A stretch of DNA of 64,000 nucleotides from JABAYQ01 sp049890095 (GTDB lineage Bacteria > Bacteroidota > Bacteroidia > Flavobacteriales > UBA7312), in the NCBI GenBank assembly GCA_049890095.1, contig JBMHCD010000010.1, positions 62,001-126,000 on the forward strand, read 5' to 3'. Below are positions 28,101 through 35,563 of this stretch, piece after piece; the first letter of the stretch is position 1; the number at the start of each line of letters is the position of its first letter. Both the position numbers and the translations under genes were made by a program. Below the pieces are notes generated by a model. It searched no databases, was not told the DNA's origin, and was given only the letters and a program-made list of their open reading frames with translations.

Positions 28101-31100
28101 TATATAATTCGACTGTAGTTTATGATAGTCTTCAACAAGGAGAAGTTATAGTTACAGTAATTGATAGCTTTGGTTGCGAGAGTGAAACATCAATTACAAT
28201 TACAGAACCAGACTTGTTTGTTGTTGACACTTTAATGATTTCTAATATTGAATGTAATGATCTTTATGGTTCCGTTTCTTTTTTGAATTTTGGAGGTGTT
28301 CCAGCTTATTCTTATTCATTAAATGGAGAAAATGTTTCTGTTAGCTCTTTTCCTGATTCAACAGTTTTAATAGATGAGCTGGAAGATGATAATTATGAAT
28401 TGATTATAAGTGACGAAAACGGATGTGCAGATACTTCTTATTTTGCCATATTAGAGATTCCGTATTCTTTAGCCATGTCCATAACAAATGCTACTGATAC
28501 CATAAATTGTTATGGAGATGATTCAGGAGAAATAAATGTTCAAGTAACAGGCGGAGTAGCTCCTTATTTTTACAGTTTAAGTTTGGATGGACAAGAAATA
28601 GTAAGTGATACTAGTTCAGGTAATTTTGAAAACTTGATTGCAGGATCGTATAGTGTTACGGTTTTTGATACTTCCGAATGTTTTGTTATTCAGGATACTA
28701 TAATTTATCAACGGGAACAACTAATTACAAGTGAAGAACATGATAATGTTAGCTGTAATGGTTTTAGTGATGGCTTTTTTGAATTATTAATTGAGGGAGG
28801 AAGTCAACCTTATTTTGCATTAAATAATCAAACAGGACTTGTATTAGATTCTACGGACTATTTTAACCTTTCATCTCAGTTAATAGATTTAACTATCTAT
28901 GATTTTTTTGGATGTTCAGATAGTATAGAAATCAATATTACTGAACCTGATACTTTTTTCATTAGTGAGTTTTTGACAAAAGATATCTTTTGTGAGGATA
29001 CAGTTAGTTTATTTAGCTTCGAACAAAACGGTGGTATTTTTCCTTTTGTTTATGAAATTAATGGCCAGCTTGAAACACCTATTATTGATGGATCAACCTT
29101 TGAATTTGAAAATTTTGATCAAGGAAATTACTTTTTGACAATTTCTGATAGTAGCCAGTGTACGGACACTGTCTCTTTTTCTATTACAGATTACAGAATT
29201 AGCTACGACTTATTATTGTCTTCAACACCTGACACAATTTTATGTTTTGGAGATTCAACAGGAGTTATAGAAGTAAATGCAACTGGAGGAATGCCACCTT
29301 ACCAATATTCATTAGTTTTTGATTCGGATACATTAATTACTCAGCAAACTACTATTTTTAGCAATTTACCTGCTGGAGATTATGAAATTATTTCTGTTGA
29401 TTCTAACCAATGTATAGAAACATTATTAGTTAGTTTATATCAAAATACAGAGGTAATAGTTAGTGACAGCATTTCTTTACATAAAGATTTGAGTTGTTTT
29501 GGAATCAATGACGGCTCATTTACTTTAAGTGTTAATGGAGGGGTACCATCTTACACTATTAACATGGTAGATTCTGTAACTTTTTCACATCCACATTCTT
29601 ACAATAATTTAGCTGCTGGGATGTATGATTTAATTATTTCTGATAATGTTGGTTGTCAGAAAGAAATTGAAATTACAATTGAAGAACCTGACTCATTATA
29701 TTTTGAAAGCTTCCAAATACAAGATGTTTTATGTTTTGGTGATTCTAGTGGAGAATTGAATTATACTGTTTCAGGAGGGACTGCTCCATATTATTATATG
29801 TTAGATTCTGATAGCTTGAAGTCATTAAATCAATTATATCAAGGAGATTTTACTATTGAAATTGTTGACATAAATGGTTGTAGTATAGATAGTATATTTT
29901 CTGTTACACAACCACAAGCTTTAACTTTAGTTGTAGTTGATTCATTATCTAATAATATTTCATGTGTTGGGGGTCAAAATGGATTAATTAGACTTTCAGC
30001 ATCTGGTGGAACATTACCATATTCCTATCAATTAGAAAATGGAAATTTACAAAATCAGAATTTCTTTAATAATTTATCTTCTGGTAATTATACTTTAAGC
30101 GTAGTGGACTCAAATAATTGCTCTTTTGATGTTACATATTCACTAGCTGAGCCAAGTCAACCATTTTATATTTCTAATTATACTTTGTCAGATACTTTAG
30201 GATACTGTGTTTTATGTTACGGCGATACACTTGGTTCAATAAATTTAGAAATAAGTGGAGGAACTGGAAATTCGTTTGATTTTTATACTCTTTCTGAACC
30301 AAATCAACCCTCTGGTAATATTTTTACTAATTTGATTGGTGGTACAGTTTATGAGTTTTATTCAATTGATTCATTAGGATGCAGTTCAGACACGATAAGT
30401 GTAAATTGTAATTCTACTGCACTAATTGAATTAAACGTATTAAACATTGTTGATCCTATTTGTTGTTACTCTTGTGATGGAGAAGCAACCATTTTAGCAA
30501 GTGGAGGAACACAACCTTATAAATATTCATTTAATGGTGGGGATTTTCAAACTTCAAATTACAATAACACAATTTGCCCGAATTATAATGAAATTATTGT
30601 GCGAGATTTTAATCAGTGTACTTATTTTGATTCAATTCTTGTTGAAGTAGAAAATTGTTTGATGATTGATACTGTAAACTACACAAATGGATCAGAACCT
30701 GCTGTATTAGATTATGATTCTTGTAAAACAGAAAATTCTGCTTCTATTTTTGTAAAAGCATTTAATGGGGTAGCTCCGTATCAAATTGCGATAGATGATC
30801 AGGAATATAGTTCTGTAGCTCAAGGTTATTTTGATCAATTAAGTTCAGGAATTCATTATTTAAAAGTAATTGATGATGTTGGATGTAAAGACAGTATGCT
30901 AGTAAATATTGCAGATCCTGATCCATTAAAAATTCAAAATTTAACAATTGACTCTTTGTTTTGTTCTTATCCATCTTTAAATGAGATAACAAATCTATCT
31001 GAATATGGTAGTTTTACTCTTGAAATAATAGGTGGTACTCCTTCTCAATTTGGTTATCAAATGTCTATAGATCAATTAGATAGTTCTTCATTTAGTTATA

Positions 31101-32158
31101 ATAATTCGTTTTATAATTTAAGTAGTGGAATATATTCGGTTAATGTATTGGATAGTTTAAATTGTTCTTTTGAATATGATGTAGAAGTAAATGGGTTTTA
31201 CTCAAGTTTAGATTATTCTATTACTCCTATTAGCTGCACTGACTTTGATGATGGAATATTAGAAATTAATTCTTACAATGGAAATTTATCATTTACAGAG
31301 TTTGATGGTAATTTATTTACTAATTCTACAATTGAAAATATTTCATTTGGACAACATGTTTTAAGCTCTCAGTTTTTATACCCAACTAATAATACTGAAG
31401 TTTGTATTAATTATGATACCTTATTTTTTGATCACACTGATACAATAAGCTACGATTTAACTGTAATTCCTAGTTATTGCTTTGGGGAATGTGAAGGCTC
31501 TATAACCATAAGTAATATTGATGGAGGAGTAGCTCCCTATAGCACTTTGTGTTTAAATAATGCTGATACAAGTTCAATAATTAGCAATTTATGTGCTGAT
31601 AATTATGCCATTCGAGTTACAGATTCATTAGGCTGCTACACTATTACACAAGTTGAAGTTACACAACCAAATGTTATTTATCCTATAATAGTGCAGAATA
31701 ATCAAACATTGCAAGTAATAAGTCCGACAGAAGACAACCCTAATGAAGGTGTACCTCCATTTGATTATCAATGGTATGATGAAAATGGACTAATCGAAGG
31801 AGCTTCAGGTTCTGAGTTTACATTAGAAAAAACAGGAAGATATTATGTTGTAGTAACTGATAGTAATGATTGTCAGGGAATTTCAGCAGAGTTTGAAGTA
31901 AGTACTATCGATATTTCAACACCAGAGACAGTAAATTACAGAGTATTCCCAAATCCTGTTTCTGATGTGTTGAACATAGAAACAGATACTTATTCCGAAT
32001 TAAGTTGGTCTATTTCAGATGTTGTTGGTAATTTGATTAAAAAAGGAAAAGTTAACAAATCAACTCAAATTGATATAAATAGACTTGCAAACGGCACTTA
32101 TGTACTAACTATTTTTAATGGAAAAAAAGAGACTGATTATAAGATCATTAAGTATTGA
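25133..32158 (+). CDS. Giant SprB-repeat surface adhesin with T9SS sorting domain
   Basis: 2341-residue secreted protein. A signal peptide ends at about residue 20 (SFYSLAQ). After one degenerate repeat (about 30-105) comes an unassigned domain at about 112-260, then a SprB-like repeat (265-336) and a fibronectin-III-like domain (342-437). Tandem SprB-type repeats follow to about 2180, each with C[FY]G..DG, (S/N)GG..PY and D..GC signatures. The last about 75 residues (YRVFPNPVSDVLNIET through IIKY) form a type A T9SS C-terminal domain. It is expected on the cell surface, exported by the Gld/Por machine encoded at the window start. SprB itself is larger, so this is a relative, not the orthologue. 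It has its own candidate promoter. Confidence 0.9.
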   Translation: MKKAYLFFIIILCSFYSLAQSCVTIQIDTLSDPYCPASFQGSLQATVSGGSGNYTYFWLDSLGNNPNGLPVNSLTLSNLNLHKYWFYVTDNVQNCTDSAFATFLDYTCINDTASVNVTTPFDFNPVNYDQFSSCQVTITNEGCEIDLKPEFTISHNLPIQQGSILIEAFNNVNSTWENLSYSIVNGQAVGYWGGSDGESLNCDQMQSKNVRVKFNQFAPVANLGEYIADLRLWKVNNNGDLLSVISEVETVSIVLQDTICNNFIFTSSITDASCFNQADGEIELNSTGGLLPIEYSLNDPNSYSSNSIFSSLAPGQYISYIKDGNDCIVSDTLMLGPPDLEPDSLWFTNINPSSAEINWNYNSLVDGYRFRYSINNASNWTVVISPGGYDDGLSNPNTSKLINGLIGDTIYEVQIKTNSLIDNCEQGWSTSFYFETPAETFVFDVDSSCTGGDNGSISLSLDAVSSGYLFNWIGPNNFSSTDTSIFDLEPGDYNLEVLNSLSVIILDTTISIGESMPEVISLSINDQSNLVVNTAGQSFVNICNSNSYLHSTDSNFTNYSWTNGFMGQNLLLDTIANGSTVQLTALDTNGCTVMSNVVNLTIVTDFVNFEIANQNQEVISSNYLFCSSDSSLVLDITDYTTGEFFIQWNEVVNSNFNLLGTEDTVELFPQGNTNYVLEIFNCSYGFSITYEESISLETQIFDNLCYGDEQGSIIVDIDSPSPEINVGTYNQSDSLVFFANSLNFIDTIGSLSSGEYTLVVTDTNVLCSYNQEFFIDQPDSLHIDSLQLSLINCSSDEYASLQFNVVGGVPPYQFTLNGQAVDIQQNPDNLSFLLDSLLPMSYTLGLLDSNNCIAQNFNFSVPALDTLQLNISNYSYVNCFGDSGFVELQANGGTMNYNFELYSQGNLLASQPQTLFDSLPSGEYMAIVTDFYNCTDTVNFAIESNDELIIEEDFQMHQNISCYGANDGSFTVDVTGGLQPYSVIALSDTIYNSTVVYDSLQQGEVIVTVIDSFGCESETSITITEPDLFVVDTLMISNIECNDLYGSVSFLNFGGVPAYSYSLNGENVSVSSFPDSTVLIDELEDDNYELIISDENGCADTSYFAILEIPYSLAMSITNATDTINCYGDDSGEINVQVTGGVAPYFYSLSLDGQEIVSDTSSGNFENLIAGSYSVTVFDTSECFVIQDTIIYQREQLITSEEHDNVSCNGFSDGFFELLIEGGSQPYFALNNQTGLVLDSTDYFNLSSQLIDLTIYDFFGCSDSIEINITEPDTFFISEFLTKDIFCEDTVSLFSFEQNGGIFPFVYEINGQLETPIIDGSTFEFENFDQGNYFLTISDSSQCTDTVSFSITDYRISYDLLLSSTPDTILCFGDSTGVIEVNATGGMPPYQYSLVFDSDTLITQQTTIFSNLPAGDYEIISVDSNQCIETLLVSLYQNTEVIVSDSISLHKDLSCFGINDGSFTLSVNGGVPSYTINMVDSVTFSHPHSYNNLAAGMYDLIISDNVGCQKEIEITIEEPDSLYFESFQIQDVLCFGDSSGELNYTVSGGTAPYYYMLDSDSLKSLNQLYQGDFTIEIVDINGCSIDSIFSVTQPQALTLVVVDSLSNNISCVGGQNGLIRLSASGGTLPYSYQLENGNLQNQNFFNNLSSGNYTLSVVDSNNCSFDVTYSLAEPSQPFYISNYTLSDTLGYCVLCYGDTLGSINLEISGGTGNSFDFYTLSEPNQPSGNIFTNLIGGTVYEFYSIDSLGCSSDTISVNCNSTALIELNVLNIVDPICCYSCDGEATILASGGTQPYKYSFNGGDFQTSNYNNTICPNYNEIIVRDFNQCTYFDSILVEVENCLMIDTVNYTNGSEPAVLDYDSCKTENSASIFVKAFNGVAPYQIAIDDQEYSSVAQGYFDQLSSGIHYLKVIDDVGCKDSMLVNIADPDPLKIQNLTIDSLFCSYPSLNEITNLSEYGSFTLEIIGGTPSQFGYQMSIDQLDSSSFSYNNSFYNLSSGIYSVNVLDSLNCSFEYDVEVNGFYSSLDYSITPISCTDFDDGILEINSYNGNLSFTEFDGNLFTNSTIENISFGQHVLSSQFLYPTNNTEVCINYDTLFFDHTDTISYDLTVIPSYCFGECEGSITISNIDGGVAPYSTLCLNNADTSSIISNLCADNYAIRVTDSLGCYTITQVEVTQPNVIYPIIVQNNQTLQVISPTEDNPNEGVPPFDYQWYDENGLIEGASGSEFTLEKTGRYYVVVTDSNDCQGISAEFEVSTIDISTPETVNYRVFPNPVSDVLNIETDTYSELSWSISDVVGNLIKKGKVNKSTQIDINRLANGTYVLTIFNGKKETDYKIIKY
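25925..31672 (+). repeat. Protein-coding SprB repeat array
   Basis: About eighteen recognisable but strongly diverged repeat units of roughly 75-120 codons, counted by the GG-x2-P-[YF]-type core (for example VTGGLQPY, ASGGTLPY, TGGMPPY). The count includes the first degenerate unit upstream of this interval; one FnIII-like insert lies near the start. Most units carry a Cys at the start (SCYG or similar) and one near the end (FGC or similar), suggesting one disulfide per unit. Divergence is too high for easy recombination between copies. Confidence 0.75.
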
Positions 32159-32213
32159 TAAGTTTTTTAAATTTTCATTACATTCGTAAAATAATATTTA
32201 AAAATAGATATTG

Positions 32214-33824
32214 ATGAAAAAAGTTGTTAGGATTGCCCTAAGCTTGGTCTTATTTGCTTCAATTTTTAGTGTCAATTTATATGCTAATATAATTGATGAT
32301 AAACCTAGTATAAGTATCAGTAAATATGATTTATTGTTTTTGGCGGATGCTGAAAAAGTTATGAACTTTACTAAAGTAAAGAGTCTTAATGAAAGAGCGT
32401 TAGAACAAATTAAATTAGCCGAAAAATCATACTTAGAAGGCGTAGAATTCTTAAATCAATCAAATAATGTAGAAGCTATTGCTTCATTTAAGAGTGCATA
32501 TAAAAATTATAAACGTGCAAAATTGAGTCCTGATGCTTTAAATTATCCAAATTTACAACTAGCTGTTGCCTATCAATTAAGTGATGTTGAACGAGATAAT
32601 AAAAAAGTAACTAGGTATTTAGATTTAGTTACAAAATCAATATATAAAGATAAAGACTGGACCTATAATATTGCAATATTACTTTTTGAAAATAAACAAG
32701 AAGAGAAAGCAGCAGAGCTTTTGGAATCTGTTATTAAAATGGACAAGTTCTTTTTTAAAGCCTATGGAAATCTAGCTGCTGTTTATAAAAAATTAGGTGA
32801 AGATAAAAAAGCAGTCAAAGTTTTAAGTAATCTCGAATATAATCAGAATGTTTTGGCAGAAAAAAAGCGTAAAAAAGCTTTAGCTGATGCAAGAAACAAA
32901 GAAAAAGAGAAAAATTCGAAATCTGGAAAGCCGTCCGAAAAGGTACAATTACCGGAAGGTATTGCATTGGATAAGAATAGCTTGAAGGTGAAAGACGATG
33001 CTATTTCGATTTTGAAAAACGAATCGATTATAAATTTTGACGAAAGATCCAGAAAAAAACTAAAAGAGGGGCAGGAATTCTTTGATTCAGGAGCTGAAAT
33101 GTTTAATAAGGGAGAATATGATTTATCTATTAAAGCATTTAAATCAGCCTTTAAGAAGTTCAAGCAGGCAAAAGCATCTGAATATACATTGAGTCTTATT
33201 AACGCAAATTTAGCAATGGCATACTTTATGAGTCCATCAGAACGAAATAATAAAAAAGCAATGCCTATAATAGATGTTTTGTCGAAACGAATTTATGATA
33301 ATAGAGATTGGAATTATAATCTAGCAATTATTCATAATTACTTTGGAAATAAAGACAAAGCATTGTCATTATTAGAAAAATGTACTGATATAGATAAATA
33401 TTTCCTACTATCGTATCAAAATCAAATTGCATTACATAATGATAAACAAGACTTGAAAAAAGCAAAAAAGGTATTTAAAACTCACGAAAAATATAAAGAA
33501 GAATTAACAGAAATTTACAAAGAATATGTTCGAACAGGCTTAAAACAAGAGGGAGTTGATCTTTCATTTCTTGAGGGTGCAATCTTTAGAGTATTTTTAG
33601 GTGTTTTTAATGAGTATAATTTACCTGTTGATATATATTTACATGATGATTTAATTATGGTCCCTCTGGGTGATGATTACTTTAATTTTATTTCTGGTAA
33701 CTTTGAAAATTTCAAAACTGCTGAAAGGTATTTAAATAAAATCTCTGAAAAAGATGATTACGTTGATTCGTTTATTATTGCTTTTAAAGATGGTGTAAGA
33801 ACTGATTTTAAAATTTCTGAATAA
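32214..33824 (+). CDS. Exported TPR-like protein with internal duplication
   Basis: 536 residues with an N-terminal signal segment (IALSLVLFASIFSVNLYANI). Two homologous helical modules at 57-206 and 276-430 each read ..A/SFKSA[YF]K.[YF]K.AK.., L..AY..S..ER.NKK, and D.[WD].YN.AI, joined by a very basic linker near 216-245 (KKRKKALADARNKEKEKN). TPR-type helix pairs are suggested; function unknown. The C-terminal 100 residues are unrelated to the modules. ATG at 32214 is chosen over TTG at 32211. It lies 55 bases behind the adhesin and ends at a strong terminator, so it may assist that protein, which is inference. Confidence 0.75.
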   Translation: MKKVVRIALSLVLFASIFSVNLYANIIDDKPSISISKYDLLFLADAEKVMNFTKVKSLNERALEQIKLAEKSYLEGVEFLNQSNNVEAIASFKSAYKNYKRAKLSPDALNYPNLQLAVAYQLSDVERDNKKVTRYLDLVTKSIYKDKDWTYNIAILLFENKQEEKAAELLESVIKMDKFFFKAYGNLAAVYKKLGEDKKAVKVLSNLEYNQNVLAEKKRKKALADARNKEKEKNSKSGKPSEKVQLPEGIALDKNSLKVKDDAISILKNESIINFDERSRKKLKEGQEFFDSGAEMFNKGEYDLSIKAFKSAFKKFKQAKASEYTLSLINANLAMAYFMSPSERNNKKAMPIIDVLSKRIYDNRDWNYNLAIIHNYFGNKDKALSLLEKCTDIDKYFLLSYQNQIALHNDKQDLKKAKKVFKTHEKYKEELTEIYKEYVRTGLKQEGVDLSFLEGAIFRVFLGVFNEYNLPVDIYLHDDLIMVPLGDDYFNFISGNFENFKTAERYLNKISEKDDYVDSFIIAFKDGVRTDFKISE

Positions 33825-33840
33825 GAAATAAAAAAAATAA

Positions 33841-33872
33841 AAAAACCCGCTCAAAAACTTGAGCGGGTTTTT
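33841..33872. terminator. Bidirectional intrinsic terminator
   Basis: A perfect 14-bp stem (33841-33854 with 33859-33872, loop AAAC) with a GC-rich core, an A-run on the left and a T-run on the right. It sits between two convergent genes, the TPR protein (+) and the small lipoprotein (-), and should stop transcription from both sides. Confidence 0.92.
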
Positions 33873-33890
33873 TATTGGAGAATATTTTTT

Positions 33891-34280
33891 TTATTGACAG
33901 TCCCAGTTTTCTGTCCAAGTATATTTAAATAATCCATTAATAGTATCACCTGTCATAAATTCGTAGTTTACAGATGAATTATCACTATCTTTTAATTCTT
34001 GATCGCATAATTCTTGAGTAAGTATTGGAGAAAAAGAATCAGCTAATACTATAGGGTTTAATGTATCACTAGAAAAACTATCGGTCGATCCAATTGTTCC
34101 TTGTCCAGAGTATGAATAACTTTGAGTAGAAGTAATAACATACTGATTTGTTGTTGCATCAAGTGTAAAGTATTCAATATTTAAATTGACAGTCGTTGTG
34201 CTTTGACAATCTTTACAGTTTTGACACGACGTAAACGTTAGTGCTACTAAAAGTGTTGTTATTGTAATTAAATTTTTCAT
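33891..34280 (-). CDS. Small Cys-containing lipoprotein
   Basis: 129 residues. A lipoprotein signal ends in LTFTSC, so Cys19 would be lipidated; it is followed by Cys22 and Cys25 (C-x2-C-x2-C) and two later cysteines (one near residue 101, one penultimate). The mature part is Thr/Ser-rich and beta-like. I do not recognise the family. It lies 24 bases downstream of the 400-residue outer-membrane-like protein on the same strand, so the two are probably co-transcribed and may act together at the outer membrane. Confidence 0.7.
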   Translation of the reverse strand: MKNLITITTLLVALTFTSCQNCKDCQSTTTVNLNIEYFTLDATTNQYVITSTQSYSYSGQGTIGSTDSFSSDTLNPIVLADSFSPILTQELCDQELKDSDNSSVNYEFMTGDTINGLFKYTWTENWDCQ

Positions 34281-34304
34281 TGTATTTCTAATCTATTAGT
34301 TAAA

Positions 34305-35507
34305 TTAAAAGGCGTAACCTAATCTTATTTTAATTCTATATGTTTCTAATCTAGCAAAATCTGTCACACCAGTTATTGATCTATAAAAACCTGATGTAAA
34401 GCCAAGTTCTCCTTCACTTTTTGATTTAATAATGATAGTATCGTCATTCTGATCTTTAATACCATAATAGCTATTAGCTAAATCTGATTCGATTGGTTTC
34501 CCATCAAAAGAATAAACATCGCCATATTTAGCAAATAAATACCATTCTGGTATATTATTTTGACTTGAAGCGTAGTCGTTGATATTGTCCGCTTGTTGAT
34601 TTAAATTCCAAGTATCATTTCCATTAAAAACTCTTTTGCTTCTGGTAGCAATTTGATATTGTGGTCCGATTTGAACGTCGACAGAAAACTTATCACTAAT
34701 TAGCCATTGTCTACCAATTGCAAGACCAGCGCTTAAAACAACTTCATTTTGAGTAAATGAAACATCATGCCAAGTAAGATCAAAAGCATTAGTAATTGAG
34801 TTTGTGTTATTAGGATTAGGAAATGCCACAGTAGCTGGCGATCCATAGTTAGAAGCGTTTACATCGGTCGTATTTTCTCCACCTTCCCATGGACCAACAT
34901 AGTTTCCATATACTTCAGTTGGGTCGTTATTTATTAAGTAGTTCATTGCTTGGTTTACCTCTAATGCTGTATTGTCATCAAAATTTAGTTTTGTTGACTG
35001 AAAACGAGCAAATTGAGCTAAATACCAACCTCTTGGAGGATCTCCAACTCTTTGTTTGTAGGTTTTAATATAACTTCTGTATTCGCCCTCAAATGCAAAT
35101 CCTGTAACTGCTGCAGAAACGTTTCTTTCAAATGAATGCAATGAAGGGTCATCATTTATTCTGATATCATCGTTGTCAACATCGCTAGTATTATAGTTTG
35201 GATGGTGATTGGTGTTAGTATCTAAAACACCAGTTAGACCTGCACCATAAACATGAGTATGAGTTTTAGTGATATAACCAAATGAAAGTTGTAATGAATG
35301 TTTGGTTAAAATATTAGGCCAACTACCTTGTTTTCTAAGGTTCCCAGATCCATTTATGGTACCAATACCTTCACTTAATGTTCTTTCGTAAGAAACTTCG
35401 TATTTACCAAATGCGGCGTCAAATCCGCTGACTTTAAGTACGCTTTCTTGTGCTTGTACAATTGTGCAAACAAAGAAAGTTGTCATAATGAGTAATAATT
35501 TTTTCAT
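34305..35507 (-). CDS. Putative outer-membrane beta-barrel protein
   Basis: 400 residues with a signal peptide (LLLIMTTFFVCTIVQAQ). It has alternating hydrophobic/polar strands such as AAFGKYEVSYERTL, HSLQLSFGYITKT and EVVLSAGLAIGRQW, and ends in YRIKIRLGYAF, a terminal strand closing with Phe as in BAM-assembled barrels. Several Asn/Asp-rich loops may be surface exposed. No specific family is recognised. A TATATTTG motif lies 38 bases upstream, and a lipoprotein gene follows after 24 bases. Confidence 0.65.
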   Translation of the reverse strand: MKKLLLIMTTFFVCTIVQAQESVLKVSGFDAAFGKYEVSYERTLSEGIGTINGSGNLRKQGSWPNILTKHSLQLSFGYITKTHTHVYGAGLTGVLDTNTNHHPNYNTSDVDNDDIRINDDPSLHSFERNVSAAVTGFAFEGEYRSYIKTYKQRVGDPPRGWYLAQFARFQSTKLNFDDNTALEVNQAMNYLINNDPTEVYGNYVGPWEGGENTTDVNASNYGSPATVAFPNPNNTNSITNAFDLTWHDVSFTQNEVVLSAGLAIGRQWLISDKFSVDVQIGPQYQIATRSKRVFNGNDTWNLNQQADNINDYASSQNNIPEWYLFAKYGDVYSFDGKPIESDLANSYYGIKDQNDDTIIIKSKSEGELGFTSGFYRSITGVTDFARLETYRIKIRLGYAF

Positions 35508-35544
35508 TTTAAACTAGTTGTTTAATTCAAATATTTATAATTGT

Positions 35545-35552
35545 CAAATATA
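35545..35552 (-). promoter_or_regulatory. Candidate -7 element of the 34305-35507 gene
   Basis: TATATTTG on the minus strand, 37 bases ahead of the start codon at 35507 and downstream of the pheT stop. It fits the TAnnTTTG consensus but lacks an obvious -33 TTG. Confidence 0.35.
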
Positions 35553-35563
35553 ACAATTTGAGT

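Noticed and set aside
25133..32158. Calling the giant protein SprB itself
   Set aside because: It has SprB-type repeats and a T9SS sorting domain, but it is far shorter than SprB, contains an FnIII-like insert and lacks the sprCDF neighbours that follow sprB, so only a relative is claimed.
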